Notes: a model not told the origin generated them from the sequence alone. Counted from the stretch's first letter, positions 7,831 through 19,932 are shown. The stretch is DNA of 64,000 nt from Prochlorococcus sp. AG-436-C13 (GCA_003212695.1 QCPC01000004.1:1-64000); one strand, 5' to 3'. Program-made: numbers and translations.

Positions 7831-8061
7831 TTGTCAAACTTAAAATCATTTGCCAACTTTAAATTAGATATTTGTAAAAAGTTGGGATCAACATTCACTC
7901 AGAAAAAATATCAATGCAAAGATTGTATATACTTTTACAATCCGAAAACAGGGGACCAATCTCAAGACATTAGTCCAGGAGTGCCTTTTGAAGATTTGCC
8001 CGCAAATTGGATTTGTCCCGTTTGTGGATCATCAAAAAGTAGGTTTAGGCCTATCATCTGA
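7831..8061 (+). CDS. Soluble rubredoxin
   Basis: A 76-residue protein with the two rubredoxin knuckles: YQCKDC (Cys29, Cys32) and WICPVCGSS (Cys62, Cys65). These hold one iron. Between them are the typical YNPKTGD and GVPFEDLP..W segments. Unlike RubA (57129-57584) it has no C-terminal membrane anchor, so it should be a soluble one-electron carrier. The start is TTG at 7831, since no ATG is available near it; the first 25 residues are a basic extension. It follows four small membrane-protein genes, one of them PsbF-like. That mirrors the rubA-ycf48-psbEFLJ linkage and suggests a role in photosystem assembly or redox protection. Confidence 0.9.
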   Translation: MSNLKSFANFKLDICKKLGSTFTQKKYQCKDCIYFYNPKTGDQSQDISPGVPFEDLPANWICPVCGSSKSRFRPII

Positions 8062-8179
8062 AAATTTTGATTCATTTGCCTGTAATCTGTAATCACTAAG
8101 ACATCACCTTAAGAAGAATCAACCTAATAAGCTAAAAAGTTAAAAATCAAAGCAATCTGAAGTATTAGCTACTAAAAAA

Positions 8180-9352
8180 ATGTTCAATATCAAATCAAGG
8201 CAAAAGAAACTAAATTATTTTCTTAAAAAATGGTTTAAAAGCAAATGGTGCTTAATTCCTTTAATTGATAGATGGCTATTCGGAGAGATAGTTCCTCCAA
8301 TATTATTTGGGATATCGGCTTTTACTGTATTGTCATTATCGCTTGGAGAAGCTCTTGATTTAATTCGTCAGATTGTTAGTTCTAACTTGCCGCCTCTTAA
8401 AGCAGTAGAGATTCTGTTATTTAAGTTACCTAGCTATCTTGTAATATCTTTCCCAATGGCAACACTTTTAGGTTGCCTAATTTCTTTTTCAAAACTATCT
8501 TCTAATAGCGAAATAAAAGCACTACATAGCCTTGGTATTTCACGTAGAAGAATAATTTCAGCCGCAATGATAATAGGATCCATAATGACAGTAATAACAT
8601 TTATATTCAACATTTCTCTTGTCCCCTATGGAAATAGCAAAGCATTTTATAGCTTAAAAGAAGGTTTAAATTATGAGCAGACAAAAGATAATATTACTTA
8701 CTCAGAATTTAATAACAAGGAAAGTCTAAAAGCATTATTCTTCGCAAAAACATATAAATTTGATGACAACTCAATGAATGATATTACTATAGTAGATTTT
8801 TCTAATAAAAATCAAAATAGTCTACTAGTTGCAAAGAAAGGTTTATGGAATGAAAAAGAAAATAATCTAAAATTAATTGATGGAAGTGTATCATTAATTA
8901 ATTCAGGAATAAATCCTAATGTAATTAATTTCAAAGAGTATTCTTATAATTTAAGCCATGCACCTTTTGATATTGCAAGATTACCTAAAAATTCAAATGA
9001 TATGACATTAAATCAATCTATATATGCAAGGAACTTATATAAGTCTTCAGGTAACAAAAAAGAAGAGAGACGGCTTAAAGTTAGGATTCAAGAGAAAGTA
9101 ACTATACCATTATCATGTCTAGTCTTTTCTATAATTGGGACTTCTTTAGCCATTAGACAAGAGAGTTCAAGAGGGAATGGGGATTTCCTGTCTTTTGGAA
9201 TAAGCATTTTACTGATATTTATTTACTATACAATTTCCTTTATTTTCAGTGCATTTGGCGTTTCAGGTATTTTAAATCCTATAATTGCTTCATGGATGCC
9301 TATTGGTCTATTTGTCATTAGTAGTGAATACCTAATAAGAGAGCAAAATTAA
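8180..9352 (+). CDS. LptF/LptG-family permease (YjgP/YjgQ)
   Basis: A 390-residue inner-membrane protein. It has a helix cluster near the N-terminus (about 35-60, 75-105, 125-150), a large soluble domain (about 155-290) and three C-terminal helices (about 300-385). This is the LptF/G topology, in which the soluble beta-jellyroll lies in the periplasm. The family forms the membrane part of the ABC exporter that moves lipopolysaccharide to the outer membrane. Segments such as PPILFGISAFTVLSLSLGEA and KVTIPLSCLVFSIIGTSLAI are typical. Cyanobacteria often have a single such gene, presumably acting as a homodimer. ATG start. The ATPase LptB is not in the window. Confidence 0.88.
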   Translation: MFNIKSRQKKLNYFLKKWFKSKWCLIPLIDRWLFGEIVPPILFGISAFTVLSLSLGEALDLIRQIVSSNLPPLKAVEILLFKLPSYLVISFPMATLLGCLISFSKLSSNSEIKALHSLGISRRRIISAAMIIGSIMTVITFIFNISLVPYGNSKAFYSLKEGLNYEQTKDNITYSEFNNKESLKALFFAKTYKFDDNSMNDITIVDFSNKNQNSLLVAKKGLWNEKENNLKLIDGSVSLINSGINPNVINFKEYSYNLSHAPFDIARLPKNSNDMTLNQSIYARNLYKSSGNKKEERRLKVRIQEKVTIPLSCLVFSIIGTSLAIRQESSRGNGDFLSFGISILLIFIYYTISFIFSAFGVSGILNPIIASWMPIGLFVISSEYLIREQN

Positions 9353-9358
9353 TTATAT

Positions 9359-10090
9359 TTACTTTATTCTTTTAGCTAAATTGTTATTAATTAAAATATT
9401 TAATATACCTAAACTAGTAATTGCAAGAATTGAAATAATGAATATAAGCAAATAATTACCATAAATCAGATTTATATCTCCATTAATTATATTTTTTAAA
9501 GTAATTTCTTTAATGTCCTTAAAAGCATATCCCCCAGCAACAAATGGAGCATCAGATATTAATATACTTATAATCAATGCAGGCATAAATCTTTTCCAAG
9601 ATACTTTTGTCAAGCCAATTGCATAGCAAACAAAATCAAAGAATTGAGTCATTAAAGAAGCTGTCATTAAAAAGAAATTATTTTCTAAATATTTCTGACT
9701 AATATTTTCTATCCTTTGCATTTGTTTTTGACCTAACAATTTTAGGAGAAATTCTCTTCCTAATTTTCTAGCGATTAAAAAAGATAGCGAACATGAAAAG
9801 AGATCAGCGAAGAAAATAAGTAATAGGCCATTGCTAAACCCATACAAATAACCCGCAAGTACAGAACAATAAGTACCAGGTATCATTGGGAACAAAATGC
9901 TAATAAATCTAAGACTAAACAAAGAAATTAATGTTAATATTCCTAATTTATCTATATTATTTTCTTCATTTATTATTAAATTATTAATCACATTAATGTC
10001 AAAATTCTTGGCTAATATAAGAAAAAACAACACCAGTAAAAAAATAACAGTATATTTAGAGATGTTTTTATTTTTGAATACATCTATCAT
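9359..10090 (-). CDS. VTT-domain (TVP38/TMEM64, DedA-related) membrane protein
   Basis: A 243-residue protein with an N-terminal helix and a VTT core. The core contains the FPMIPGTYCSVLAGYLYGF re-entrant-loop motif, an F..AR..GREFL element and NFFLMTASLMTQFFDFVCYA. Bacterial relatives are implicated in lipid scrambling or envelope homeostasis; the cyanobacterial role is unproven. It shares many motifs with the VTT protein at 40985-41632 and is a paralogue. It converges tail to tail with the LptF/G gene, 6 bp between stops. ATG start at 10088-10090. Confidence 0.88.
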   Translation of the reverse strand: MIDVFKNKNISKYTVIFLLVLFFLILAKNFDINVINNLIINEENNIDKLGILTLISLFSLRFISILFPMIPGTYCSVLAGYLYGFSNGLLLIFFADLFSCSLSFLIARKLGREFLLKLLGQKQMQRIENISQKYLENNFFLMTASLMTQFFDFVCYAIGLTKVSWKRFMPALIISILISDAPFVAGGYAFKDIKEITLKNIINGDINLIYGNYLLIFIISILAITSLGILNILINNNLAKRIK

Positions 10091-10280
10091 GAAAAATCTA
10101 ATTAATATTTAGAGGTTTAAAAAGAGTATAAGGGCACTATATATAAAATACTATTTAGGAGTATTTTTGTTTTGTGTGATACAAGACATTCAATACAAAG
10201 TCCCTTTGCAAAAAATCATAAGACTCCTTAAGGAAAGGAAAAAGGAACTATGTTTAAGACATTAAATAGAGAGCTCTTAA

Positions 10281-11519
10281 TTGAAGAAAGCTTTTGATTT
10301 GATAGTAATAGGAGGAGGTGCTTCCGGTTTCATGGGTGCCATAACAGCTTCTGGCGAAGGAGTTAATTCTGTTGTTGTTCTAGAATCGACCTCTAAAACA
10401 CTTGAGAAAGTACGAATTAGTGGAGGTGGAAGATGCAATGTCACAAATGCTTGTTGGGAAGCAAAAGAATTAGTTCAGAATTATCCGAGGGGAGAAAAAC
10501 CTTTATTAGGAGCATTTAGTCTTTTTTCAACAAGCGACGCAATAGCTTGGTTTGAAGAAAAAGGACTGGCTTTAGTAGCCGAAAAAGATGGGAGGATATT
10601 TCCTAAGTCAAATTCATCAGCAGACGTAATTGACTGCTTAAAGAAAAATGCAATAGAAAATAAAGTAGAAGTTTTAACAAACATGCGTGTGGAAAGAATC
10701 AAACCATTAGAGGAAAATATATTTAAAATAGAATGTAAAAATAAACAGCCAATTTATGGAAGAAAAGTTTTAATTGCAACAGGTGGGAGTCCTAGTGGAA
10801 GATTAATATCCGGTTCCTTAGGACATGAAATTATAGAAGTTGTACCCTCACTCTTTACTTTCAAAATAAACTCACAATGGCTAACAGCTTGCAAAGGAAT
10901 TAGTGTAAGTAATGTAAATCTCAAGATAAATTTGTCAAACAAAGTATTCGAAGAATATGGAAATATATTAATTACACATTGGGGGCTAAGTGGACCAGCC
11001 ATATTAAGGCTATCAGCATTTTCAGCTCGACAATTAAAAGAAAGTAACTACAATTTCGAATTAAAAATAAAATGGGTAAATGAGAATATGGAAAAGATTA
11101 AAGACAGTTTACTATATTTTAAGAAATGTTTCCCAGGAGATAAAATACAAAAAAATTATCCTTACACAAAAATCCCAAGAAGATTATGGGTATCTATGCT
11201 TACAAGTATTAATATTAATCCTCAAATAACATGGGCTAACCTGTCTAAAAATCATCTGAAATCAATGTGTAATTTATTACTAGATAATTCTCATATGGTT
11301 ACAGCAAGAGGACCATTTGGTGAAGAGTTTGTAACGGCTGGAGGTGTAAGATTATCAGAGGTGAATTTCAAAACAATGGAAAGTAGGATATGCAAAGGAA
11401 TATACTTCTCTGGTGAATTATTAAATATTGATGGAATAACAGGTGGGTTTAATTTTCAACACTGTTGGACAAGTGGTTGGATAGCAGGCAAATCAATAGC
11501 GAATAGTCTTTTAAAGTAA
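10281..11519 (+). CDS. HI0933/YhiN-like FAD-dependent oxidoreductase
   Basis: 412 residues beginning at TTG 10281 with an FAD-binding Rossmann motif, DLIVIGGGASGFMGAITA. The family signature GGGRCNVTNA follows near residue 49, and a second dinucleotide-type motif (KVLIATGGSPSG) near 160. The C-terminus has the conserved EFVTAGGVRLSEV and GELLNIDGITGGFNFQHCW blocks, with the final Gly-rich turn completing the FAD site. Members are flavoproteins, mostly of unknown substrate. There is no obvious operon partner; a 137-aa unknown gene follows. Confidence 0.92.
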   Translation: MKKAFDLIVIGGGASGFMGAITASGEGVNSVVVLESTSKTLEKVRISGGGRCNVTNACWEAKELVQNYPRGEKPLLGAFSLFSTSDAIAWFEEKGLALVAEKDGRIFPKSNSSADVIDCLKKNAIENKVEVLTNMRVERIKPLEENIFKIECKNKQPIYGRKVLIATGGSPSGRLISGSLGHEIIEVVPSLFTFKINSQWLTACKGISVSNVNLKINLSNKVFEEYGNILITHWGLSGPAILRLSAFSARQLKESNYNFELKIKWVNENMEKIKDSLLYFKKCFPGDKIQKNYPYTKIPRRLWVSMLTSININPQITWANLSKNHLKSMCNLLLDNSHMVTARGPFGEEFVTAGGVRLSEVNFKTMESRICKGIYFSGELLNIDGITGGFNFQHCWTSGWIAGKSIANSLLK

Positions 11520-11602
11520 TTTTTAGCTATTAAATAAGATGGATTTGATTAATATTTAATTCATATAGGTTTTAATTGCTTAAAAAAATAATATTTTAAG
11601 CA

Positions 11603-12016
11603 ATGCTACCAAAACTATGGTTTTTAAAAATGTTAGAGTATCCATATTTAATTGCTATTGCATTAATTGAACAAGAAGGAAAAAGGTTAATGCCTTTAGG
11701 TGGTAAATCATTAAGTAAACATATAAAAAATGATCAAGATTCAATAACCATTGGTCAGACTATAATCCAAGAATTACTTTTAAGAGTATTTCAAAGAAGT
11801 GAAGAATTACCAATAAAAAGATCTTATGGAGAAAAGAGCCTTTTATTGGTACAAGTATCAATGGATAAGATGCAAGAGTCAATACCACTCATTAAAGCTG
11901 AATGGATTAAAAGTGGTGAGACTGAAAATCTCATTTATCAACTTAATGAAATCTGTGATGGTGTTTGGCAAGTTTTATTTACTCGTGATGAAGGTATTCA
12001 TTGCAAAAAAATTTAA
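11603..12016 (+). CDS. Hypothetical protein, 137 aa
   Basis: The frame opens at ATG 11603 (an in-frame ATG at 11630 would give 128 residues). The protein is soluble, mixed alpha/beta in appearance, with a hydrophobic patch at LEYPYLIAIALIEQEGKRLM and a Trp/Cys-containing C-terminus (CDGVWQVLFTRDEG). No signal peptide, transmembrane segment or known motif is visible. It lies between the flavoprotein and the aldehyde dehydrogenase genes on the same strand, separated by 83 and 144 bp, so co-transcription is uncertain. I do not recognise it. Confidence 0.65.
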   Translation: MLPKLWFLKMLEYPYLIAIALIEQEGKRLMPLGGKSLSKHIKNDQDSITIGQTIIQELLLRVFQRSEELPIKRSYGEKSLLLVQVSMDKMQESIPLIKAEWIKSGETENLIYQLNEICDGVWQVLFTRDEGIHCKKI

Positions 12017-12160
12017 TCATCAATCAATATAATTTTTTAATTAAAAAATTATAATTCTCCTTACTGAAAGCAATTAGTTAAGATTATTAAGCAAAAAGTT
12101 CTTTTTATAATTGAATCCGATTCTCTTTTTATAATGAAAATAATTTTCAAAATTTAAATC

Positions 12161-13537
12161 TTGGATTTCTCTCATTTGGAGATAGAAGAACTTAAAAAGG
12201 AAGTTATTACGGGTAAGACAAGAAAAGTATCTTGGAGAAGACTTCAACTAAAAAGGCTCAAAGAAATGATTTCTCAAAATGAGGATGATATTATAAAAGC
12301 ATTATCAAAAGATCTAGACAAGCCAGTTACTGAGGCTTTTTTTGAAATTGTATCTTTAAGACAAGAAATTAAGGTAACTGAGCAAGAATTATCAAATTGG
12401 ATCAAACCAAAAGAAGTAAGCGTACCTATTTGGCTTAAGCCAGGTAAAGCAAGTATTAGGAATGAGCCCTTTGGCTGCGTACTTATCGTCGGAGCATGGA
12501 ATTACCCATTTATGTTGACATTACAACCTCTTATATCAGCCTTGGCCGCAGGAAATACTGCCATTTTAAAGCCTTCAGAATTTGCTCCTGAAACTGCAGA
12601 ATTAATAGAAAAACTAATAATTAGATACTTCCCTAGTGATGTAGTTAGAGTCTGCCAAGGAGATGGTGCTTTCACAGAAAAATTATTAAAAAATAAGTTT
12701 GATAATATATTCTTCACTGGTGGCAGTGAAATCGGGAAAAAAGTAATGGCTGCTGCTTCTAAATATTTAACTCCTGTAACTTTAGAACTTGGTGGCAAGA
12801 ATCCATCTTTAGTAATAGAAAAAGCAAATTTAGATATAACTGCTAAAAGACTTATTTGGGGCAAAAATTTAAATTCAGGCCAAACATGTTTAGCTCCAAA
12901 TCATGTACTTATACAAAAAGAATTAAAAGAAGACTTAATTAGAAGAATGAAATTACAAATAACATCTTTTTACGGAGAAGAGCCTGAGAAGTCTTCTGAT
13001 TTAGCATCAATAAATATAAGACAGTTCAAAAAAGTGGTAGACATGGTCGAAGAGGCTAGGAAAAGAAATATAATAATTTTTGGAGGCAATGTAAATTCTT
13101 TAGAAAGGAAAATATCTCCTACATTAATAAAGGTAGAAACTTTAGAAGACCCAATATTATCAGATGAAATTTTTGGGCCTGTTCTACCCTTACTAACAAT
13201 TTCAAGCCTAGATGAAGGATTAGAGATTATAAGAAGCCAACCTAAACCTCTTGCTATTTATATGTTTGGGGGAACGAACCAAGATCAAATGAAACTACTA
13301 GAAACAACTAATTCAGGCGGGGTTTGTTTTAATGATGTAGTTATACAAGCTGGCATACCGGAGCTTCCTTTCGGAGGGATAGGGCTTAGTGGAATAGGCA
13401 AGTATCACGGTAAAGCTGGTTTTGATACATTTTCACATCAAAGATCTATTCTTAAAAGACCTTTTTGGTTGGATATTAAATTCCGTTATCCTCCATACAA
13501 GCTTGACATGACCTTTCTGAGTAAACTTATGAAGTAA
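12161..13537 (+). CDS. NAD(P)-dependent aldehyde dehydrogenase, class-3 / fatty-aldehyde type
   Basis: A 458-residue enzyme with the ALDH landmarks in order: cofactor site GAWNYPFMLTLQPLISALAA, FTGGSEIGKKV, catalytic base Glu in LELGGKNPSL, catalytic Cys in NSGQTCLAPNH, and EIFGPVLP. The C-terminal extension with hydrophobic residues and the length match class-3 ALDHs, to which the cyanobacterial fatty-aldehyde dehydrogenase belongs. It oxidises aldehydes to acids. A role in recycling fatty aldehydes is inferred from family. It begins at TTG 12161 (Leu-Asp-Phe-Ser-His); no nearer ATG gives a complete fold. Confidence 0.92.
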   Translation: MDFSHLEIEELKKEVITGKTRKVSWRRLQLKRLKEMISQNEDDIIKALSKDLDKPVTEAFFEIVSLRQEIKVTEQELSNWIKPKEVSVPIWLKPGKASIRNEPFGCVLIVGAWNYPFMLTLQPLISALAAGNTAILKPSEFAPETAELIEKLIIRYFPSDVVRVCQGDGAFTEKLLKNKFDNIFFTGGSEIGKKVMAAASKYLTPVTLELGGKNPSLVIEKANLDITAKRLIWGKNLNSGQTCLAPNHVLIQKELKEDLIRRMKLQITSFYGEEPEKSSDLASINIRQFKKVVDMVEEARKRNIIIFGGNVNSLERKISPTLIKVETLEDPILSDEIFGPVLPLLTISSLDEGLEIIRSQPKPLAIYMFGGTNQDQMKLLETTNSGGVCFNDVVIQAGIPELPFGGIGLSGIGKYHGKAGFDTFSHQRSILKRPFWLDIKFRYPPYKLDMTFLSKLMK

Positions 13538-13626
13538 GTACAATTATTTATATTTTAAAAATCAGCAATCAAATACTGGCAATATTTGCAATAACAACTA
13601 TCTTTTAGAAGAATTCAATATTAGGT

Positions 13627-14523
13627 ATGATAAAGAAAGCATTGCTAATTCTGATAACTTTAGCCTCAATCCAATACCCTTATTACTCTCAAGAAATAAT
13701 TATAGAAGAAGGAGACACACTCTCGGAAATAGCAAAAAGATATCAAATCACAGTGAGGTCTATAATGGATCATAACCAAATTTATAATGGTGATAAATTG
13801 AAAGTAGGTAGTAGAATATCATTACCTATTAATATAAACAAAGATATCTCTACTAGCACAATAGAATATAAAGTTATGCCAGGAGATACATTAGAAAAAA
13901 TAGCAGATCTTTACTCCATTGACAAAAATGATATTATAAATATTAATAGTATAAAAGAACCCGATATATTAACTGTAAATCAAATATTATTTTTACCTAA
14001 AGATGCCAAGCTAAAAACTTCAATTACAACCAAAATACCTAAAATACATATCCTTAAAGAAGGAGAAACTATATACCAAGTATCAAACAAATACAATATA
14101 TCAGCAGATCATATTATTAATATAAATAACATACAAGATCCATCCTTGGTAAGGGCTGGATATAAATTAAAATTAATTAAACATAACAAGTTAAATGCTA
14201 GTAACGAAGAAAATATTAACAGCAGATTGGCTAGAGTAGATGATAATAGTCAGAAGAACTATGAATCACAAAGAGATAGTAATGGGTCAGAGTTGAGATA
14301 TTTTGGGCCATTAAAAATAAGATGGTCTTCTTGGAGGCATATAAATGGAAGTTACATAACACCAGCAGAACATGAAAATGGTAGAAGTTTATTCTTGGCT
14401 GTTAATTGCCAATCAAGTAAAATCAACTTAAGTAAAAGAAATGGAAATTGGAGTAAATGGCTAGAGCCAAAAAAATATTTTGAGTATAATTTATTAGATG
14501 AAAGGTGTGGCAATGCAAGTTAA
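13627..14523 (+). CDS. Exported LysM-repeat protein
   Basis: 298 residues. A signal peptide (1-20, KKALLILITLASIQ core) is followed by three LysM modules (about 22-67, 81-126, 138-183). Each has the pattern GDTLxxIAxxY...I..N.I, which binds peptidoglycan N-acetylglucosamine. The remaining 110 residues are a polar linker and a small Trp-rich C-terminal domain (about 223-298) with two Cys. That domain carries no peptidase motif, neither the HxH of M23 nor NlpC/P60. It is probably periplasmic, binding the cell wall; whether it has enzymatic activity is unknown. ATG start; the gene is monocistronic. Confidence 0.88.
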   Translation: MIKKALLILITLASIQYPYYSQEIIIEEGDTLSEIAKRYQITVRSIMDHNQIYNGDKLKVGSRISLPININKDISTSTIEYKVMPGDTLEKIADLYSIDKNDIININSIKEPDILTVNQILFLPKDAKLKTSITTKIPKIHILKEGETIYQVSNKYNISADHIININNIQDPSLVRAGYKLKLIKHNKLNASNEENINSRLARVDDNSQKNYESQRDSNGSELRYFGPLKIRWSSWRHINGSYITPAEHENGRSLFLAVNCQSSKINLSKRNGNWSKWLEPKKYFEYNLLDERCGNAS

Positions 14524-14554
14524 TATTAATAGTTAAAAAAAAGGAAAATTAACT

Positions 14555-15661
14555 TTAAAATTTAGGGGGTTCCAAACAATCTGCTTGTTCCTCTACAATT
14601 TGCATCCTAATTTTCTTTCCTCCCCAAAGTTCTCCTAAAGAAACTTTCATATTGGAACCACTAAGCACCTGAAGTGCATTCAGTACTTCGCGAAGGTAAG
14701 GGGTGCTGCTACCGCTCTCTACCCATAATCTTTCGTTTATGCCTCCCAACTTTTTCCAAGCAGTGTGAAGCCTTAAAACACTTGCTTCAATTGTTTTAGC
14801 TTGAGACAACGCATCTGCAAGAAAAGCTAAAGCATCAATTCTCTGAGCTTCTTGAGTGGCTTTGTCTAAATTTATACCTTTTTTCTGCAAAGCTCTAATT
14901 GATAAGGAAGCATCGTTTGACTTGCCTATCCATTTAGCTGCATTAGTAGCTTCTTTAATTGATTCTATATCTGGAGATTCCTTTAAGAGGACTCGGAAGT
15001 CTTCTTGAATTTGCAAAGGAAGTTTTGATAACTCTTTTGCTAAAGGAGCAACAATTTTGGGAGGTAATAAATTCTCTTGAGTTCTTTGCCTAATTTCATC
15101 TGGCAAAAGTGGACATGTAGCCGCAGTGTATTCATCAGAAAGTCTTTTAACTTCTTTCCGCGTAATCTCTTTGCCATTATTTGCAGACTCTGCAATCATT
15201 TGCTGAACTTCAGTAGAGGATTGAGCGGTTTCGATAAATGATCTTCTAGAAAAATTATTTACACTTGTTTCTTCAAGCATTCCACCATCAACTAGTTCAT
15301 CGGCCGAATCAGCCAATTGAATCAATGCATAGGCTCTCGTTTTACTTATATCCATTTCCCTTAGCCATTGCAAAAAGCCAGCACCTCTTCCTTCTCCACC
15401 TTTCTTTTCTCTATCTCTTACTACTCTCAATATTTTTCCTCTCCAAATATCGGTATGTAAATCAAACCTTTCACATACTGACCAAGCTTGTTGCAAACGA
15501 TCTAAAAATTCCAGGCTGCTAAGATCATCTTTTTCTGGATCTGGTAAATCAAATTCAATGATCGATGGGTCAGGGCTAGTTATTTTTTCCACTAATAAAA
15601 AAAAGTTACTAAATCCTGCTAAAAAAGCAGAAAGGGAGACATTCTGTGACGCTAAGGCCAA
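14555..15661 (-). CDS. Possible DNA-binding protein of unknown function, 368 aa
   Basis: Soluble, helix-rich and charged. Residues about 85-130 (a SKTRAYALIQLADSADELV stretch) look like the helix-turn-helix and following helix of ParB/KorB-type or phage KilA-like DNA-binding proteins. The rest is coiled and amphipathic. The annotated start is TTG 15661; GTG or other starts about 20-25 codons in are possible, because the first 20 residues are hydrophobic and odd for this protein. It diverges from psaE with only 51 bp between, so the two promoters must overlap. Function is unknown and the DNA-binding idea is an inference. Confidence 0.7.
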   Translation of the reverse strand: MALASQNVSLSAFLAGFSNFFLLVEKITSPDPSIIEFDLPDPEKDDLSSLEFLDRLQQAWSVCERFDLHTDIWRGKILRVVRDREKKGGEGRGAGFLQWLREMDISKTRAYALIQLADSADELVDGGMLEETSVNNFSRRSFIETAQSSTEVQQMIAESANNGKEITRKEVKRLSDEYTAATCPLLPDEIRQRTQENLLPPKIVAPLAKELSKLPLQIQEDFRVLLKESPDIESIKEATNAAKWIGKSNDASLSIRALQKKGINLDKATQEAQRIDALAFLADALSQAKTIEASVLRLHTAWKKLGGINERLWVESGSSTPYLREVLNALQVLSGSNMKVSLGELWGGKKIRMQIVEEQADCLEPPKF

Positions 15662-15712
15662 ATTTTACCTGACCCACGATAATCTTATTATTGAAATAAC
15701 AGCATAAACACA

Positions 15713-15922
15713 ATGGCTATTTCAAGAGGAGACAAGGTTAGAGTCAAAAGGCCTGAGTCTTACTGGTATAACGAGATTGGCAAAGTAGCCTCAGTAGACA
15801 CCTCCGGCATTAAATACCCAGTGGTTGTTAGATTTGAGAAGGTAAATTATGCAGCTTTCAGTGGGGTTGATGGAGGGAATAACACAAACAACTTCGCTGA
15901 AAGTGAACTTGAAGCAGTTTAA
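15713..15922 (+). CDS. psaE: Photosystem I subunit IV
   Basis: 69 residues with the PsaE SH3-like fold signature [19 protein letters not shown] near the N-terminus and [11 protein letters not shown] in the middle. PsaE caps the stromal face of PSI with PsaC and PsaD, helping ferredoxin docking and cyclic electron flow. The length matches the family. ATG start. mutM begins 5 bp after its stop, so the two are probably on one transcript even though they share no function. Confidence 0.97.
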   Translation: MAISRGDKVRVKRPESYWYNEIGKVASVDTSGIKYPVVVRFEKVNYAAFSGVDGGNNTNNFAESELEAV

Positions 15923-15927
15923 GATTA

Positions 15928-16779
15928 TTGCCTGAATTACCTGAAGTTGAAACTGTCCGAAAAGGACTGGAAAAGAAACTAAAATTTTTTCTTATTGAAA
16001 AAGTAGAAATACTTAGTCAAAGGACTGTTAATTGTATTCATGGCGTTGATTTTTTTAAGAAAAAGCTAACCGGTGTTTACTTCGGAGAATGGAGCAGAAG
16101 AGGGAAATATTTAATGTGTAATCTTCAATCTCAAAAACAAACACATTGTTCCGGATGGCTTGTTGTTCATTTAAGAATGACTGGTCAATTTCAGTTTCTT
16201 AAAAAAGAATCCCCAATATGTCCCCATACTCGTATTCGTTTCTGGAATAAAGAGAAAGTAGAGCTTCGCTATGTAGATACAAGAAATTTTGGTCAAATGT
16301 GGTGGGTCTCCCCTGAGAGTCATCCAGAAAAAAATATTAAAGGTATAAGCAATCTTGGACCAGAGCCATTTAGCAGTAATTTCAACTCTTCATATCTTAA
16401 AGATTCACTTAAAAACAGGAAAAGATCTATAAAATCATCCTTATTGGATCAATCTACAGTTGCTGGTGCAGGAAATATTTATGCTGACGAAAGTCTTTTT
16501 GAAGCTGGTATTATTCCAACTAAGGAATCTAGAAAACTAAATAAATCTGAGGTCCTAAAATTATGTTTAGCCCTCTCTAATGTATTAAGGAAAAGTATAG
16601 GTAAAGGAGGAACAACCTTTAAAGATTTTAGAGATTTAGAAGGAATTAACGGCAATTATGGTGGAGAAGCTTGGGTATATGGAAGAGCGAATCAATCATG
16701 TAAAAAATGCGGTTCAACTATTTTAAAATGCAAAATTTCCGGCCGAGGAACACATTGGTGTCCTAAATGCCAAAAGTAA
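15928..16779 (+). CDS. mutM: Formamidopyrimidine-DNA glycosylase
   Basis: 283 residues. The start codon is TTG, chosen because the catalytic N-terminal Pro2-Glu3 of the family must follow directly (PELPEVETVRKGL). The helix-two-turn-helix segment (QSTVAGAGNIYADESLF, about 175-192) and a C-terminal four-cysteine zinc finger (C..C.......CPKC, about 255-281) complete the enzyme. It removes 8-oxoguanine and related lesions by glycosylase and beta/delta lyase action. It lies 5 bp behind psaE and converges on the 5S rRNA gene. Confidence 0.97.
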   Translation: MPELPEVETVRKGLEKKLKFFLIEKVEILSQRTVNCIHGVDFFKKKLTGVYFGEWSRRGKYLMCNLQSQKQTHCSGWLVVHLRMTGQFQFLKKESPICPHTRIRFWNKEKVELRYVDTRNFGQMWWVSPESHPEKNIKGISNLGPEPFSSNFNSSYLKDSLKNRKRSIKSSLLDQSTVAGAGNIYADESLFEAGIIPTKESRKLNKSEVLKLCLALSNVLRKSIGKGGTTFKDFRDLEGINGNYGGEAWVYGRANQSCKKCGSTILKCKISGRGTHWCPKCQK

Positions 16780-16802
16780 ACCCACTTTATATAGTGGGTT
16801 TA
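16778..16802 (+). terminator. Terminator hairpin after mutM
   Basis: AAACCCACT, a 6-base loop, then AGTGGGTTT form a perfect 9-bp stem starting at the mutM stop codon. A flanking A-run to the left and T/A-rich DNA to the right could let it act in both directions, separating mutM from the convergent 5S rRNA gene. Confidence 0.7.
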
Positions 16803-16841
16803 AAAAATATTCTTTTAAATAAAATATTTGGAAATGTTTTA

Positions 16842-16957
16842 CCTGGCATTGAGCTATTTTCTCAGGGGGCTACCCCCCAAATATCGTTGCCGCTGATGCG
16901 TTTCACAACCGAGTTCGGGATGGATCGGAGTGGTTCCACATCGCGATGAACACCAGG
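16842..16957 (-). rRNA. rrf: 5S ribosomal RNA
   Basis: A 116-base segment whose minus-strand reading starts TCCTGGTGTT and ends with AGGT. Its ends pair (CCTGGTGTTC against the opposite terminus), and it contains the conserved CCGAACTCGG block (seen here as the complement, ccgagttcgg). It is the last gene of the rRNA operon, after 23S. Confidence 0.95.
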
Positions 16958-16984
16958 AAAACATTTTCATGTTCAAGGTTTGAG

Positions 16985-17031
16985 CCTTGAGAACTGCATA
17001 GGAAAATATTTTCATCCTAGAAAATTAAAGC
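16985..17031 (-). repeat. 3' arm of the pre-23S processing stem
   Basis: The plus strand reads CCTTGAGAACTGCATAGGAA followed by AATATTTTCATCCTAG and AAAATTAAAGC. This is inversely repeated at 20043-20080, just upstream of the 23S 5' end, with near-perfect complementarity apart from a ~10-base insertion here. In the rRNA transcript the two arms would pair and bracket 23S, the usual substrate for RNase III-type cleavage. Confidence 0.75.
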
Positions 17032-17055
17032 CTCTTTCTATGAATTTAGAAGAAG

Positions 17056-19932
<2,877 letters not shown>

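Noticed and set aside
16767..16949. Plus-strand frame over the mutM end and 5S
   Set aside because: It runs through the terminator hairpin and the 5S rRNA gene.
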